Made by a program: the position numbers and the translations under genes. From NCBI RefSeq assembly GCF_902493215.1, contig NZ_CABUOL010000008.1, positions 62,001-126,000 on the forward strand: a DNA stretch of 64,000 nucleotides, read 5' to 3'. Numbering within the stretch: position 1 is the first letter of the stretch; each line of letters begins with the position of its first letter. This stretch comes from an uncultured Mediterranea sp. Lineage in GTDB: Bacteria; Bacteroidota; Bacteroidia; Bacteroidales; Bacteroidaceae. The notes beneath the pieces were generated by a model. It had not been told where the DNA came from. It ran no database searches and was given only the letters and a program-made list of their open reading frames with translations. Positions 8,155-14,923 of the stretch are shown here, piece by piece.

Positions 8155-9114
8155 ATGAAACAGAACGAAGACATCAACGACCTGCTGGCCCGCCACCTGG
8201 CTCACGAGAGCATGACCGAGGCACAGCAACAGCAGCTGGACGCATGGATAGCCGCCAACCCGACGGAGTACCGACGCCTGATGCGACTGACCGACGCCCT
8301 CCGCCCGCAAGCGGACGAAAGCGACTTCGACGCCCGCCAGGCCTGGCTGAAGGTGGAGCCGCATCTGAAAGGCAGGACGATGGAGCTGCACCGCAAACGC
8401 CGCTTCATCACCTTCTGCTCCATTGCCGCCTCGCTGCTGCTCCTGCTGGGCACGGTCACCGTCTACCTCTTCCGCCAACCTGCCGTGCACTACGTGAACA
8501 ACGGCCAGACAGCCCGCCACCTCCTCCTGCCCGACAGTTCGGAAGTGACCCTCTACCCGAAGACCACCCTGAGTTTCCGCTACGGAGCCCATCATAGCGA
8601 ACGCCTGGCCCGCCTCGAAGGCAAAGCCTTCTTCCACGTGAAGAAAGCCGCCGGCAAGCCCTTCCGTGTGGAGACCGAAGAAGTGGAAGTCGAAGTGCTG
8701 GGTACCTCGTTCCTCGTAGACGCCACGCACACAGAGCGCACCGCCGTCTTTGTGGAAAGCGGCCACGTAAAAGTCACCGCCGACGACAACGACCTCGAAC
8801 TCCACGCCCACGAAAAGGCCGAACTCAGCGACGGCAGCCTGCAGAAAGGCGTCATCGACGACCCGGCCACCTTCTTCAACCGCAAAAAACCGAAGATGGT
8901 GTTCAACCAAACGCCCATCGGAGACGTTATAAAGGAAGTGGAGAAGCACACGGGCATCCGCATCGAGCTGGGACGGGGTGTCGAAGAGAATACCGTCACC
9001 ACCCGCATCGACCCCGACGATGCCGAGGGCATCGCGGCCGAACTGGCTTTCCTCTGCGGATGCAAGTGCGACACGCTGAAACGTGGAAAACTTTACCGGC
9101 TACACTATGAGTAG
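8155..9114 (+). CDS. FecR-family anti-sigma factor
   Basis: A 319-residue single-pass membrane protein. The cytoplasmic part (1-80) carries the anti-sigma segment with an AANPTEYRRL stretch; one transmembrane helix lies at about 84-106; a FecR beta-rich domain follows (about 118-215); and a DUF4974 domain similar to an STN fold closes the protein (about 245-317). It should hold the ECF sigma factor until the TonB receptor signals through its N-terminal domain. It is translationally coupled to both neighbours: three bases after the sigma gene and overlapping the receptor start by eight bases. Confidence 0.93.
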   Translation: MKQNEDINDLLARHLAHESMTEAQQQQLDAWIAANPTEYRRLMRLTDALRPQADESDFDARQAWLKVEPHLKGRTMELHRKRRFITFCSIAASLLLLLGTVTVYLFRQPAVHYVNNGQTARHLLLPDSSEVTLYPKTTLSFRYGAHHSERLARLEGKAFFHVKKAAGKPFRVETEEVEVEVLGTSFLVDATHTERTAVFVESGHVKVTADDNDLELHAHEKAELSDGSLQKGVIDDPATFFNRKKPKMVFNQTPIGDVIKEVEKHTGIRIELGRGVEENTVTTRIDPDDAEGIAAELAFLCGCKCDTLKRGKLYRLHYE

Positions 9115-11542
9115 AAAAAAACGGGGCCTGCTGGCCCTGCTGACATTCTTATTTGCCACGCTGCTGCACAGCCAGGAAATCCCTGCCGGGCAGCCGATAG
9201 CGGAAGAGCGGATCCAGGTGACCGCCTCTTCCGCTACCGTCTTGCAATGGTTCGGGTACATCGAACGCCAGCTGGACCTCACCCTGTCCTACAACCCTTC
9301 GCTCATCGACCTCCAAAAGACCTGCCGCATCACCGCTTCGGGGCAGATGACCGTGCCCCAACTGCTCGCCCTGGTGCTGGAAGGTTACCGTTTCCGCACC
9401 ACCTTCATCCCGCCGCGCAAACTGGCCATCCAGATTCATCGCCCGCAGACCTACTGCCTCAGCGGAAGCGTCTCGGAGGAAGGCAGCGGCGAACGGCTCT
9501 ATGGGGCCGTCGTGGTGCTGGACGACGGCAAAGAAGGCAAGTGGCACGCCCTGACCAATGCCGACGGGCGCTTCCGCCTCTACCTGCCCGAGGGTTACTA
9601 CCGTATGAACATCAGCTACATGGGCTATCAGCCCTACAGCCAGCCCGTCCGTGTGGACCGCGACCGCACGCTCCGTCCGTCGCTCACCCCCCAACTGTTC
9701 GAGATAGCCGAAGTCACTGTGAAGTCCTACAAAAACGGCGACGAGCTGGGCGAACTTACCCCCTCGAACCTCCTGTCGTTCAGTGGCAACGACCTGTTTT
9801 CACAAATCTGGATACTGCCGGGCGTGACGGGTCTCCCCACAGGCTACAACTTCCAGGTGGACGGTGGCAGCAACGACGAGAACCAGCTCCTGCTGGACGG
9901 CGTGCCTGTCTACCACCCCGGGCACATCAATTCCCTGCTGCCCGTGTTCAATGGGGATGCCGTGAAGAACATGGTCTTCCACAAAGGGTTCTTCCCCACT
10001 CGCCTCGAGGGCCGGCTCTCGTCGGTCACCGAAGTCAACCTCAAGGAAGGCAACCTGCAGGAGCACGTCCGCACCCTGACGCTCGACATGCCTGCCGCAG
10101 GCATCACCCTCGAGGGGCCCATCCTCAAGGACAAGCTGTCCTACTTGGTGAGCGCCCGCCGCAGCTGGCTCGACTTCTTCGACAACCTGCTGTCCGAAGA
10201 CAACCGCATGAACCACTCCACCTACGACTACAACGCCAAGCTGTCCTACCACCTGTCGCCCTCCAGCACACTCCGCCTCATGGCCTATGGCGCGCAGGAC
10301 GGTTACCACCTGCCCTACGACGAGAGCGGTGACAAGCTGACTGCCCTCCAGTGGACCAACCAGGCCTATCAGGCATCGTTCAACACCTCGTACGGCAAGC
10401 TGGGGCACACCACTTCCGTGTTCTACACCGCCCACTCCAACCGCGCCAACGCCGCCCTGCTGGGATTTGATACGGAGGAGTACATCCGCAGTGGCATCCG
10501 TTCGCTCAACGCCACCACTGAGTTTACCTTCAGCCCCGAAAATGCCTATACCGCCCGCTGGGGAGCCAAGTATGCCTACGAGGTCTACGAACTGGCCGAG
10601 CAGGACGACCTGCTGCGCACACGCCACGAACCCGTCCACCAGTTCTCCCTCTTCTACGACAACCTGCTGCGACTCACTCCCCGCCTCACGGCCCAGGTGG
10701 GCGTACACTTCGTGGGCTACCTGCCCCGCCACCACCGCTCCTACTACAGCATCCAGCCTCGCTTCTCGCTGAAGTACCAGCCGGCGGAAAAGGAACTCTT
10801 CTACCTCCACTTCTCGCGGATGGAGCAGTTCTACCACTACCTGCGTTTCGACTACCTCTCCCTGCCCACCGACTTCCGCATGCCCAGCATCGACGGCTTC
10901 AGGCCGCGTTCGTCGGAGCACTACGAAGCCGGATGGAAACATTTTCTGGAGAACGGCCAGATTGACGTATCGGCCTACTACAAGACGCGCCGCCACGTCG
11001 TGGCCCTGAGCCCCGAAACCTTCATCGAAGATGACCAATGGGACCAATACATCATGACGGGCAACGGCGACAGCTATGGTGCCAAGGCCTACTTCTACAA
11101 CACCTGGAAGCGCTGGACACTCCAGTTGTCCTACGCCTATACGCGGAGCCGCGAATGGTTTCCCCAGCTGGAAGACCGCGGCAAGTTGCCTTCGCTCTAC
11201 GACATTCCCCACCAGCTGGGAGCCGCCCTCTCCTGCCAGATAGGCCGCCACTCTTCCCTCTCGCTGGGCGGTACCGTTCGCTCGGGGCGGATTATCGAGT
11301 TGGACGAATTTCTCGACCCGCTTCCTGCCGACCGTTTCCGCACCGAGCGCGAACACACCCGTTACCGCCTGGACGCAGGCTACTCCTTTCGGAAAGACTT
11401 CGGAGCCGACAAGCTGCTGTTGCTCCGCCTGGGCCTGTACAACATCGTGGGCAATCCGTCCGAAGAAGAGGTCCTGAGCTACTACTCCGTCCACTGGTAT
11501 GGCAACTGCCTGCCCTACGCCTCGGTCAGCTTCAAGTTCTGA
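9107..11542 (+). CDS. TonB-dependent receptor with STN signalling and carboxypeptidase-like domains
   Basis: An 811-residue outer-membrane receptor. After a signal peptide (residues about 1-24) it has an STN domain (about 38-115, used for signalling to FecR), a carboxypeptidase regulatory-like domain (about 125-205), a plug (about 210-320, with QVDGGSNDENQLLLDGVPVY) and a beta-barrel ending in Phe (VSFKF). The start at 9107 is preferred because it opens the signal peptide. The gene overlaps the FecR stop. No SusD-type lipoprotein follows, so the ligand is probably a small molecule, metal chelate or peptide and not a large glycan, although this is inference. Confidence 0.9.
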   Translation: MSRKKRGLLALLTFLFATLLHSQEIPAGQPIAEERIQVTASSATVLQWFGYIERQLDLTLSYNPSLIDLQKTCRITASGQMTVPQLLALVLEGYRFRTTFIPPRKLAIQIHRPQTYCLSGSVSEEGSGERLYGAVVVLDDGKEGKWHALTNADGRFRLYLPEGYYRMNISYMGYQPYSQPVRVDRDRTLRPSLTPQLFEIAEVTVKSYKNGDELGELTPSNLLSFSGNDLFSQIWILPGVTGLPTGYNFQVDGGSNDENQLLLDGVPVYHPGHINSLLPVFNGDAVKNMVFHKGFFPTRLEGRLSSVTEVNLKEGNLQEHVRTLTLDMPAAGITLEGPILKDKLSYLVSARRSWLDFFDNLLSEDNRMNHSTYDYNAKLSYHLSPSSTLRLMAYGAQDGYHLPYDESGDKLTALQWTNQAYQASFNTSYGKLGHTTSVFYTAHSNRANAALLGFDTEEYIRSGIRSLNATTEFTFSPENAYTARWGAKYAYEVYELAEQDDLLRTRHEPVHQFSLFYDNLLRLTPRLTAQVGVHFVGYLPRHHRSYYSIQPRFSLKYQPAEKELFYLHFSRMEQFYHYLRFDYLSLPTDFRMPSIDGFRPRSSEHYEAGWKHFLENGQIDVSAYYKTRRHVVALSPETFIEDDQWDQYIMTGNGDSYGAKAYFYNTWKRWTLQLSYAYTRSREWFPQLEDRGKLPSLYDIPHQLGAALSCQIGRHSSLSLGGTVRSGRIIELDEFLDPLPADRFRTEREHTRYRLDAGYSFRKDFGADKLLLLRLGLYNIVGNPSEEEVLSYYSVHWYGNCLPYASVSFKF

Positions 11543-11990
11543 CAAACAGAACGTATACAAGCGGCCGGCAGGATGTAGATTTCCTGTCTGCAGACCGTAC
11601 GGTTCCTGAGGGTATGTCAAAATAAATCCATCATTCCAACATCATTGACCCAAATTCCACCGAACAAACTTCCGAATGCTTCTATGGGAATGTTTCAAAC
11701 CCAAGGGGGGAATGTTTCAAACATTCGACCCCTATGTTTCAAACATAGAGGGTTTAGGGTTTAAACCCAAATTCAGAACGGCTTCATACAAAATCGGAAA
11801 TCTTTTCTATAATGTAATTCTTTTTCACCATCATTATCATCGCATAACGGAGAAGCAGACAGAAGAACCACCCTAAAATCAAAAATTATCCGAACATCCC
11901 CTGTACATCGTTCTATTTCCTTGCGTTTTACCGAGGTTATTCCAAAGAAATTGCGTAAGTTTGCCGACAATCGAAAAAACAACGATACGT
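11543..11990. other. Non-coding interval with three regularly spaced palindromes and the miaA promoter
   Basis: No gene is supported in this 448-bp gap. Three copies of TGTTTCAAAC begin at 11691, 11713 and 11735, exactly 22 bp apart. Copies two and three are the cores of perfect 15-base palindromes (11711-11725 and 11733-11747), and a 12-base palindrome GGGTTTAAACCC follows at 11757-11768. A 10-base palindrome, ACCGTACGGT, lies near 11598. The open frame at 11676-11876 follows none of these periods and lacks any recognisable protein features. Confidence 0.6.
11956..11963 (+). promoter_or_regulatory. -7 element of the miaA promoter
   Basis: TAAGTTTG matches the Bacteroides -7 consensus. No good -33 box is visible. 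It would give a very short leader (about 20 nt) before the ATG at 11991, which supports that start over an in-frame TTG at 11961 that overlaps the promoter. Confidence 0.5.
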
Positions 11991-12914
11991 ATGCCAAACT
12001 ACGACCTCATCGCCATTCTGGGCCCCACGGCCTCGGGCAAGACTCCCTTTGCGGCAGCACTGGCGGCCACGCTGGGCACGGAAATCATCAGTGCCGACTC
12101 GCGCCAGGTGTACCGCAGCATGGACCTGGGCACAGGAAAAGACCTGGCCGACTACCGCGTGGACGGACAGGATATCCCCTACCACCTGATAGACATCGCC
12201 GAGCCGGGCTACAAGTACAACGTCTTCGAGTACCAGCGCGACTTCCTGACGGCCTACGAAGACATCCGCCGCCGGGGCATGACGCCCATCGTCTGCGGAG
12301 GCACAGGGCTCTACCTGGAAGCGGTGCTCAAAGGTTACCGCCTGCTGCCCGTACCCGAGAACCCCGAGCTGCGTGCCAGCCTGGCAGACAAGTCACTGGA
12401 GGAGCTGACCGAAATATTGAAGACCTACAAGACCCTGCACAACACCACGGACGTGGACACGGCCAAACGCGCCATCCGCGCCATCGAGATAGAAGAATAC
12501 TACCTGCATACGCCCGTGGACGAACGCTCGTTCCCCCAGCTGAAGAGCCTCATCATCGGCGTGGACATCGACCGCGACCTGCGCCGCGAGAAGATAACCC
12601 GCCGCCTGAAGCAGCGGCTGGACGAAGGGATGGTGGACGAAGTGCGCCGCCTGCTGGAGCGGGGCATTGCAGCGGAGGACCTCATCTACTACGGACTGGA
12701 GTACAAGTACCTGACACTCTACGTCACCGGCCACCTGACCTACGACGAGATGTTCCACGGGCTGGAGACGGCCATCCACCAGTTCGCCAAGCGGCAGATG
12801 ACATGGTTCAGGGGCATGGAGCGGCGCGGATTCACCATCCACTGGATGGACGCACGCCTGCCCATGGAAGAAAAGATTGCATTTGTCAAACGAAAACTCG
12901 AAGAGAATTTGTAA
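11991..12914 (+). CDS. miaA: tRNA dimethylallyltransferase MiaA
   Basis: A 307-residue cytoplasmic enzyme that transfers a dimethylallyl group to N6 of A37 in tRNAs reading codons starting with U. The P-loop GPTASGKT lies at residues 11-18; SADSRQVYRSMDLGTGK and GGTGLYLEAVLKG are family motifs, and the C-terminal RQMTWFRG matches the tRNA-binding end. Bacteroides species often carry two MiaA paralogues; which one this is cannot be decided here. A lipid kinase gene follows 69 bp later in the same direction. Confidence 0.93.
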   Translation: MPNYDLIAILGPTASGKTPFAAALAATLGTEIISADSRQVYRSMDLGTGKDLADYRVDGQDIPYHLIDIAEPGYKYNVFEYQRDFLTAYEDIRRRGMTPIVCGGTGLYLEAVLKGYRLLPVPENPELRASLADKSLEELTEILKTYKTLHNTTDVDTAKRAIRAIEIEEYYLHTPVDERSFPQLKSLIIGVDIDRDLRREKITRRLKQRLDEGMVDEVRRLLERGIAAEDLIYYGLEYKYLTLYVTGHLTYDEMFHGLETAIHQFAKRQMTWFRGMERRGFTIHWMDARLPMEEKIAFVKRKLEENL

Positions 12915-12983
12915 ATTTGCAGGAACAACGGCGGCGAAGGGAAGATTCCCCCTCGGCGCCACCTAACGAAAGGACAAAGAGCT

Positions 12984-13910
12984 ATGACGAAATCACCCGA
13001 AAAATGGGGGGTGATATACAACCCCAAGGCCGGCACGCGCAAGGTGCAGAAACGGTGGAAAGAAATCAAGGAATACATGGACAGCCGGGGCCTGGATTAC
13101 GACTACGTGCAGTCCGAAGGATTCGGCTCGGTGGAACGGCTGGCAGGCATCCTGGCCAACAACGGCTACCGCACCATCGTCATCGTGGGCGGCGACGGCG
13201 CACTGAACGACGCCATCAACGGTATCATGAACTCCGACGCGCCCGACAAGCAGAACATTGCCCTGGGCATCATCCCCAACGGCATCGGCAACGACTTCGC
13301 CGACTACTGGGAGATGAGCGACGACTACAAGGAGGCGGTGGACTGCATCGCACACGGACGTCGTCGGCGCATCGACGTGGGCACATGCTACTACTACGAC
13401 GGGCAGAAGCACCTGACACGCTACTTCCTGAACGCCATCAACATCGGCCTCGGAGCACGCATCGTGAAGGTGACCGACCAGTGCAAGCGCTTCTGGGGCG
13501 TGAAGCCCCTGTCCTACTTCATGGCCCTGCTGTCGCTCATCTTCGAACGGAAGCTGCACCGCATGCACCTGAAGATAAACGGCGAACACATCCGCGGACG
13601 CATCATGACGGTGTGCATCGGCAGTGCGCGCGGCTATGGACAGGTGCCCAGCGCCGTGCCCTACAACGGCTGGCTGGATGTCTCCGTCATCTACCGCCCC
13701 GAACTGCGCCAGCTGCTCAGCGGCCTGTGGATGCTGATACAGGGACGTATCCTGAACCACAAGGTGGTGCACCCCTACCGCACACAGCACGTCAAGGTGC
13801 TGCGCGCCCAGAACGCCTCCGTCGACCTGGACGGGCGCATCCTGGACCGCCACTTCCCGCTGGAGATAGGCATCCTGCACGAAGCCGTCACACTGATTAT
13901 ACCGGAATGA
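12984..13910 (+). CDS. Diacylglycerol kinase-family lipid kinase
   Basis: A 308-residue protein of the DAGK catalytic family. The nucleotide-binding motif GGDGALN is at residues 69-75, IPNGIGNDFA follows at about 97-106, and YNPKAGTRK opens the fold. Members phosphorylate lipid substrates such as diacylglycerol or, in Bacteroidetes, possibly sphingoid bases. The substrate cannot be told from the sequence. It is probably co-transcribed with miaA. A repeat-rich spacer separates it from kdsA. Confidence 0.85.
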   Translation: MTKSPEKWGVIYNPKAGTRKVQKRWKEIKEYMDSRGLDYDYVQSEGFGSVERLAGILANNGYRTIVIVGGDGALNDAINGIMNSDAPDKQNIALGIIPNGIGNDFADYWEMSDDYKEAVDCIAHGRRRRIDVGTCYYYDGQKHLTRYFLNAINIGLGARIVKVTDQCKRFWGVKPLSYFMALLSLIFERKLHRMHLKINGEHIRGRIMTVCIGSARGYGQVPSAVPYNGWLDVSVIYRPELRQLLSGLWMLIQGRILNHKVVHPYRTQHVKVLRAQNASVDLDGRILDRHFPLEIGILHEAVTLIIPE

Positions 13911-13914
13911 AAGG

Positions 13915-14029
13915 TAACGGTTAGTGGTTAGTGGTGAGCGGTGAGCATTCCCACTTACCGTTAACCACTAACCGCTAACCATTCACCACTAACCGTTCAC
14001 CACTAACCGCTAACCACTAACCCCTAAAT
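13915..14029. repeat. Heptamer array folding into a long hairpin
   Basis: The spacer between the lipid kinase and kdsA is built from 7-bp units. The left part repeats GGTTAGT and GGTGAGC; the right part repeats the reverse-complementary units CACTAAC, CGCTAAC and CATTCAC. The two arms can pair over about 28 bp. The same units occur at 40409-40540. The right arm runs up to the kdsA start codon, so it may shield the ribosome-binding region in mRNA. Confidence 0.8.
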
Positions 14030-14031
14030 AA

Positions 14032-14844
14032 ATGAACAACCTGATTGAACAACTGACCCATAACCCGGCAGGCAACTTCTTCCTGCTGGCGGGCCCCTGC
14101 GTCATCGAAGGCGAAGACATGGCCCTGCGCATCGCCGAAAAGGCGGTAACCGTCACCGAGAAACTGAACATCCCCTACGTATTCAAGGGGTCGTACCGCA
14201 AGGCCAACCGCTCGCGGCTGGACTCCTTTACCGGCATCGGCGACGAGAAGGCGCTGAACATCCTGAAGAAGGTGCACGACACCTTCGGTATCCCCACCGT
14301 GACTGACATCCACACCGCCGACGAAGCCTCCATGGCAGCCGAGTATGTGGACATTCTGCAAATACCGGCTTTCCTGTGCCGGCAGACCGACCTGCTGGTG
14401 GCCGCCGCACAAACGGGCAAGACCATCAACATCAAGAAAGGGCAGTTTCTCTCGCCCCTGGCCATGAAGTTTGCCGCCGAAAAGGTGGTGGAAGCCGGCA
14501 ATCCGCAGGTGATGCTGACCGAACGCGGAACGACCTTCGGCTACCAGGATCTGGTGGTAGACTTCCGCGGCATCCCCGAGATGCAGACCTTCGGCCATCC
14601 AGTGGTGCTCGACGTGACCCACTCCCTGCAGCAGCCCAACCAGACCAGCGGCGTCACGGGCGGCATGCCCCAACTCATCGAGACCATCGCCAAAGCCGGC
14701 GTGGCTGCCGGAGCCGACGGCCTCTTCCTGGAAACGCACGAGAATCCAGCCGTGGCCAAGAGCGACGGGGCCAACATGCTGTGCCTCGACCTGCTGGAAG
14801 ACCTGCTGACCAAACTGGTGCGCATCCGGCAGGCAATCCGTTAA
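14032..14844 (+). CDS. kdsA: 3-deoxy-8-phosphooctulonate synthase (KDO 8-P synthase)
   Basis: A 270-residue cytosolic enzyme that condenses phosphoenolpyruvate with arabinose 5-phosphate to give KDO 8-phosphate for lipopolysaccharide core synthesis. Family motifs are LLAGPCVIEG near the N-terminus, FKGSYRKANRS (about 50-60), the QIPAFLCRQTDLL segment and FGYQDLVVDFRG. The length is typical. It is preceded by a heptamer-repeat hairpin and followed by a GC-rich inverted repeat before the next gene. Confidence 0.96.
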   Translation: MNNLIEQLTHNPAGNFFLLAGPCVIEGEDMALRIAEKAVTVTEKLNIPYVFKGSYRKANRSRLDSFTGIGDEKALNILKKVHDTFGIPTVTDIHTADEASMAAEYVDILQIPAFLCRQTDLLVAAAQTGKTINIKKGQFLSPLAMKFAAEKVVEAGNPQVMLTERGTTFGYQDLVVDFRGIPEMQTFGHPVVLDVTHSLQQPNQTSGVTGGMPQLIETIAKAGVAAGADGLFLETHENPAVAKSDGANMLCLDLLEDLLTKLVRIRQAIR

Positions 14845-14851
14845 ACAAAAA

Positions 14852-14890
14852 AAATCGTACGGGCGGTGTGACTTTCGGCCACACCGCCCG
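14852..14890 (-). terminator. GC-rich hairpin after kdsA with T-run on the minus strand
   Basis: An 11-base perfect stem (14860-14870 with 14880-14890) has a nine-base loop. A run of eight A lies on its left side and no T-run on its right, so as an intrinsic terminator it would act on minus-strand transcription. On the plus strand it may act only as an mRNA 3'-end hairpin. Confidence 0.5.
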
Positions 14891-14923
14891 ACTGATACAT
14901 ACAGAAAACCTAAAAATTGAGTT

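Noticed and set aside
11676..11876. 66-codon open frame in the gap before miaA
   Set aside because: It reads through a 22-bp repeat whose period is not a multiple of three, so the apparent protein has no consistent pattern and no known features.
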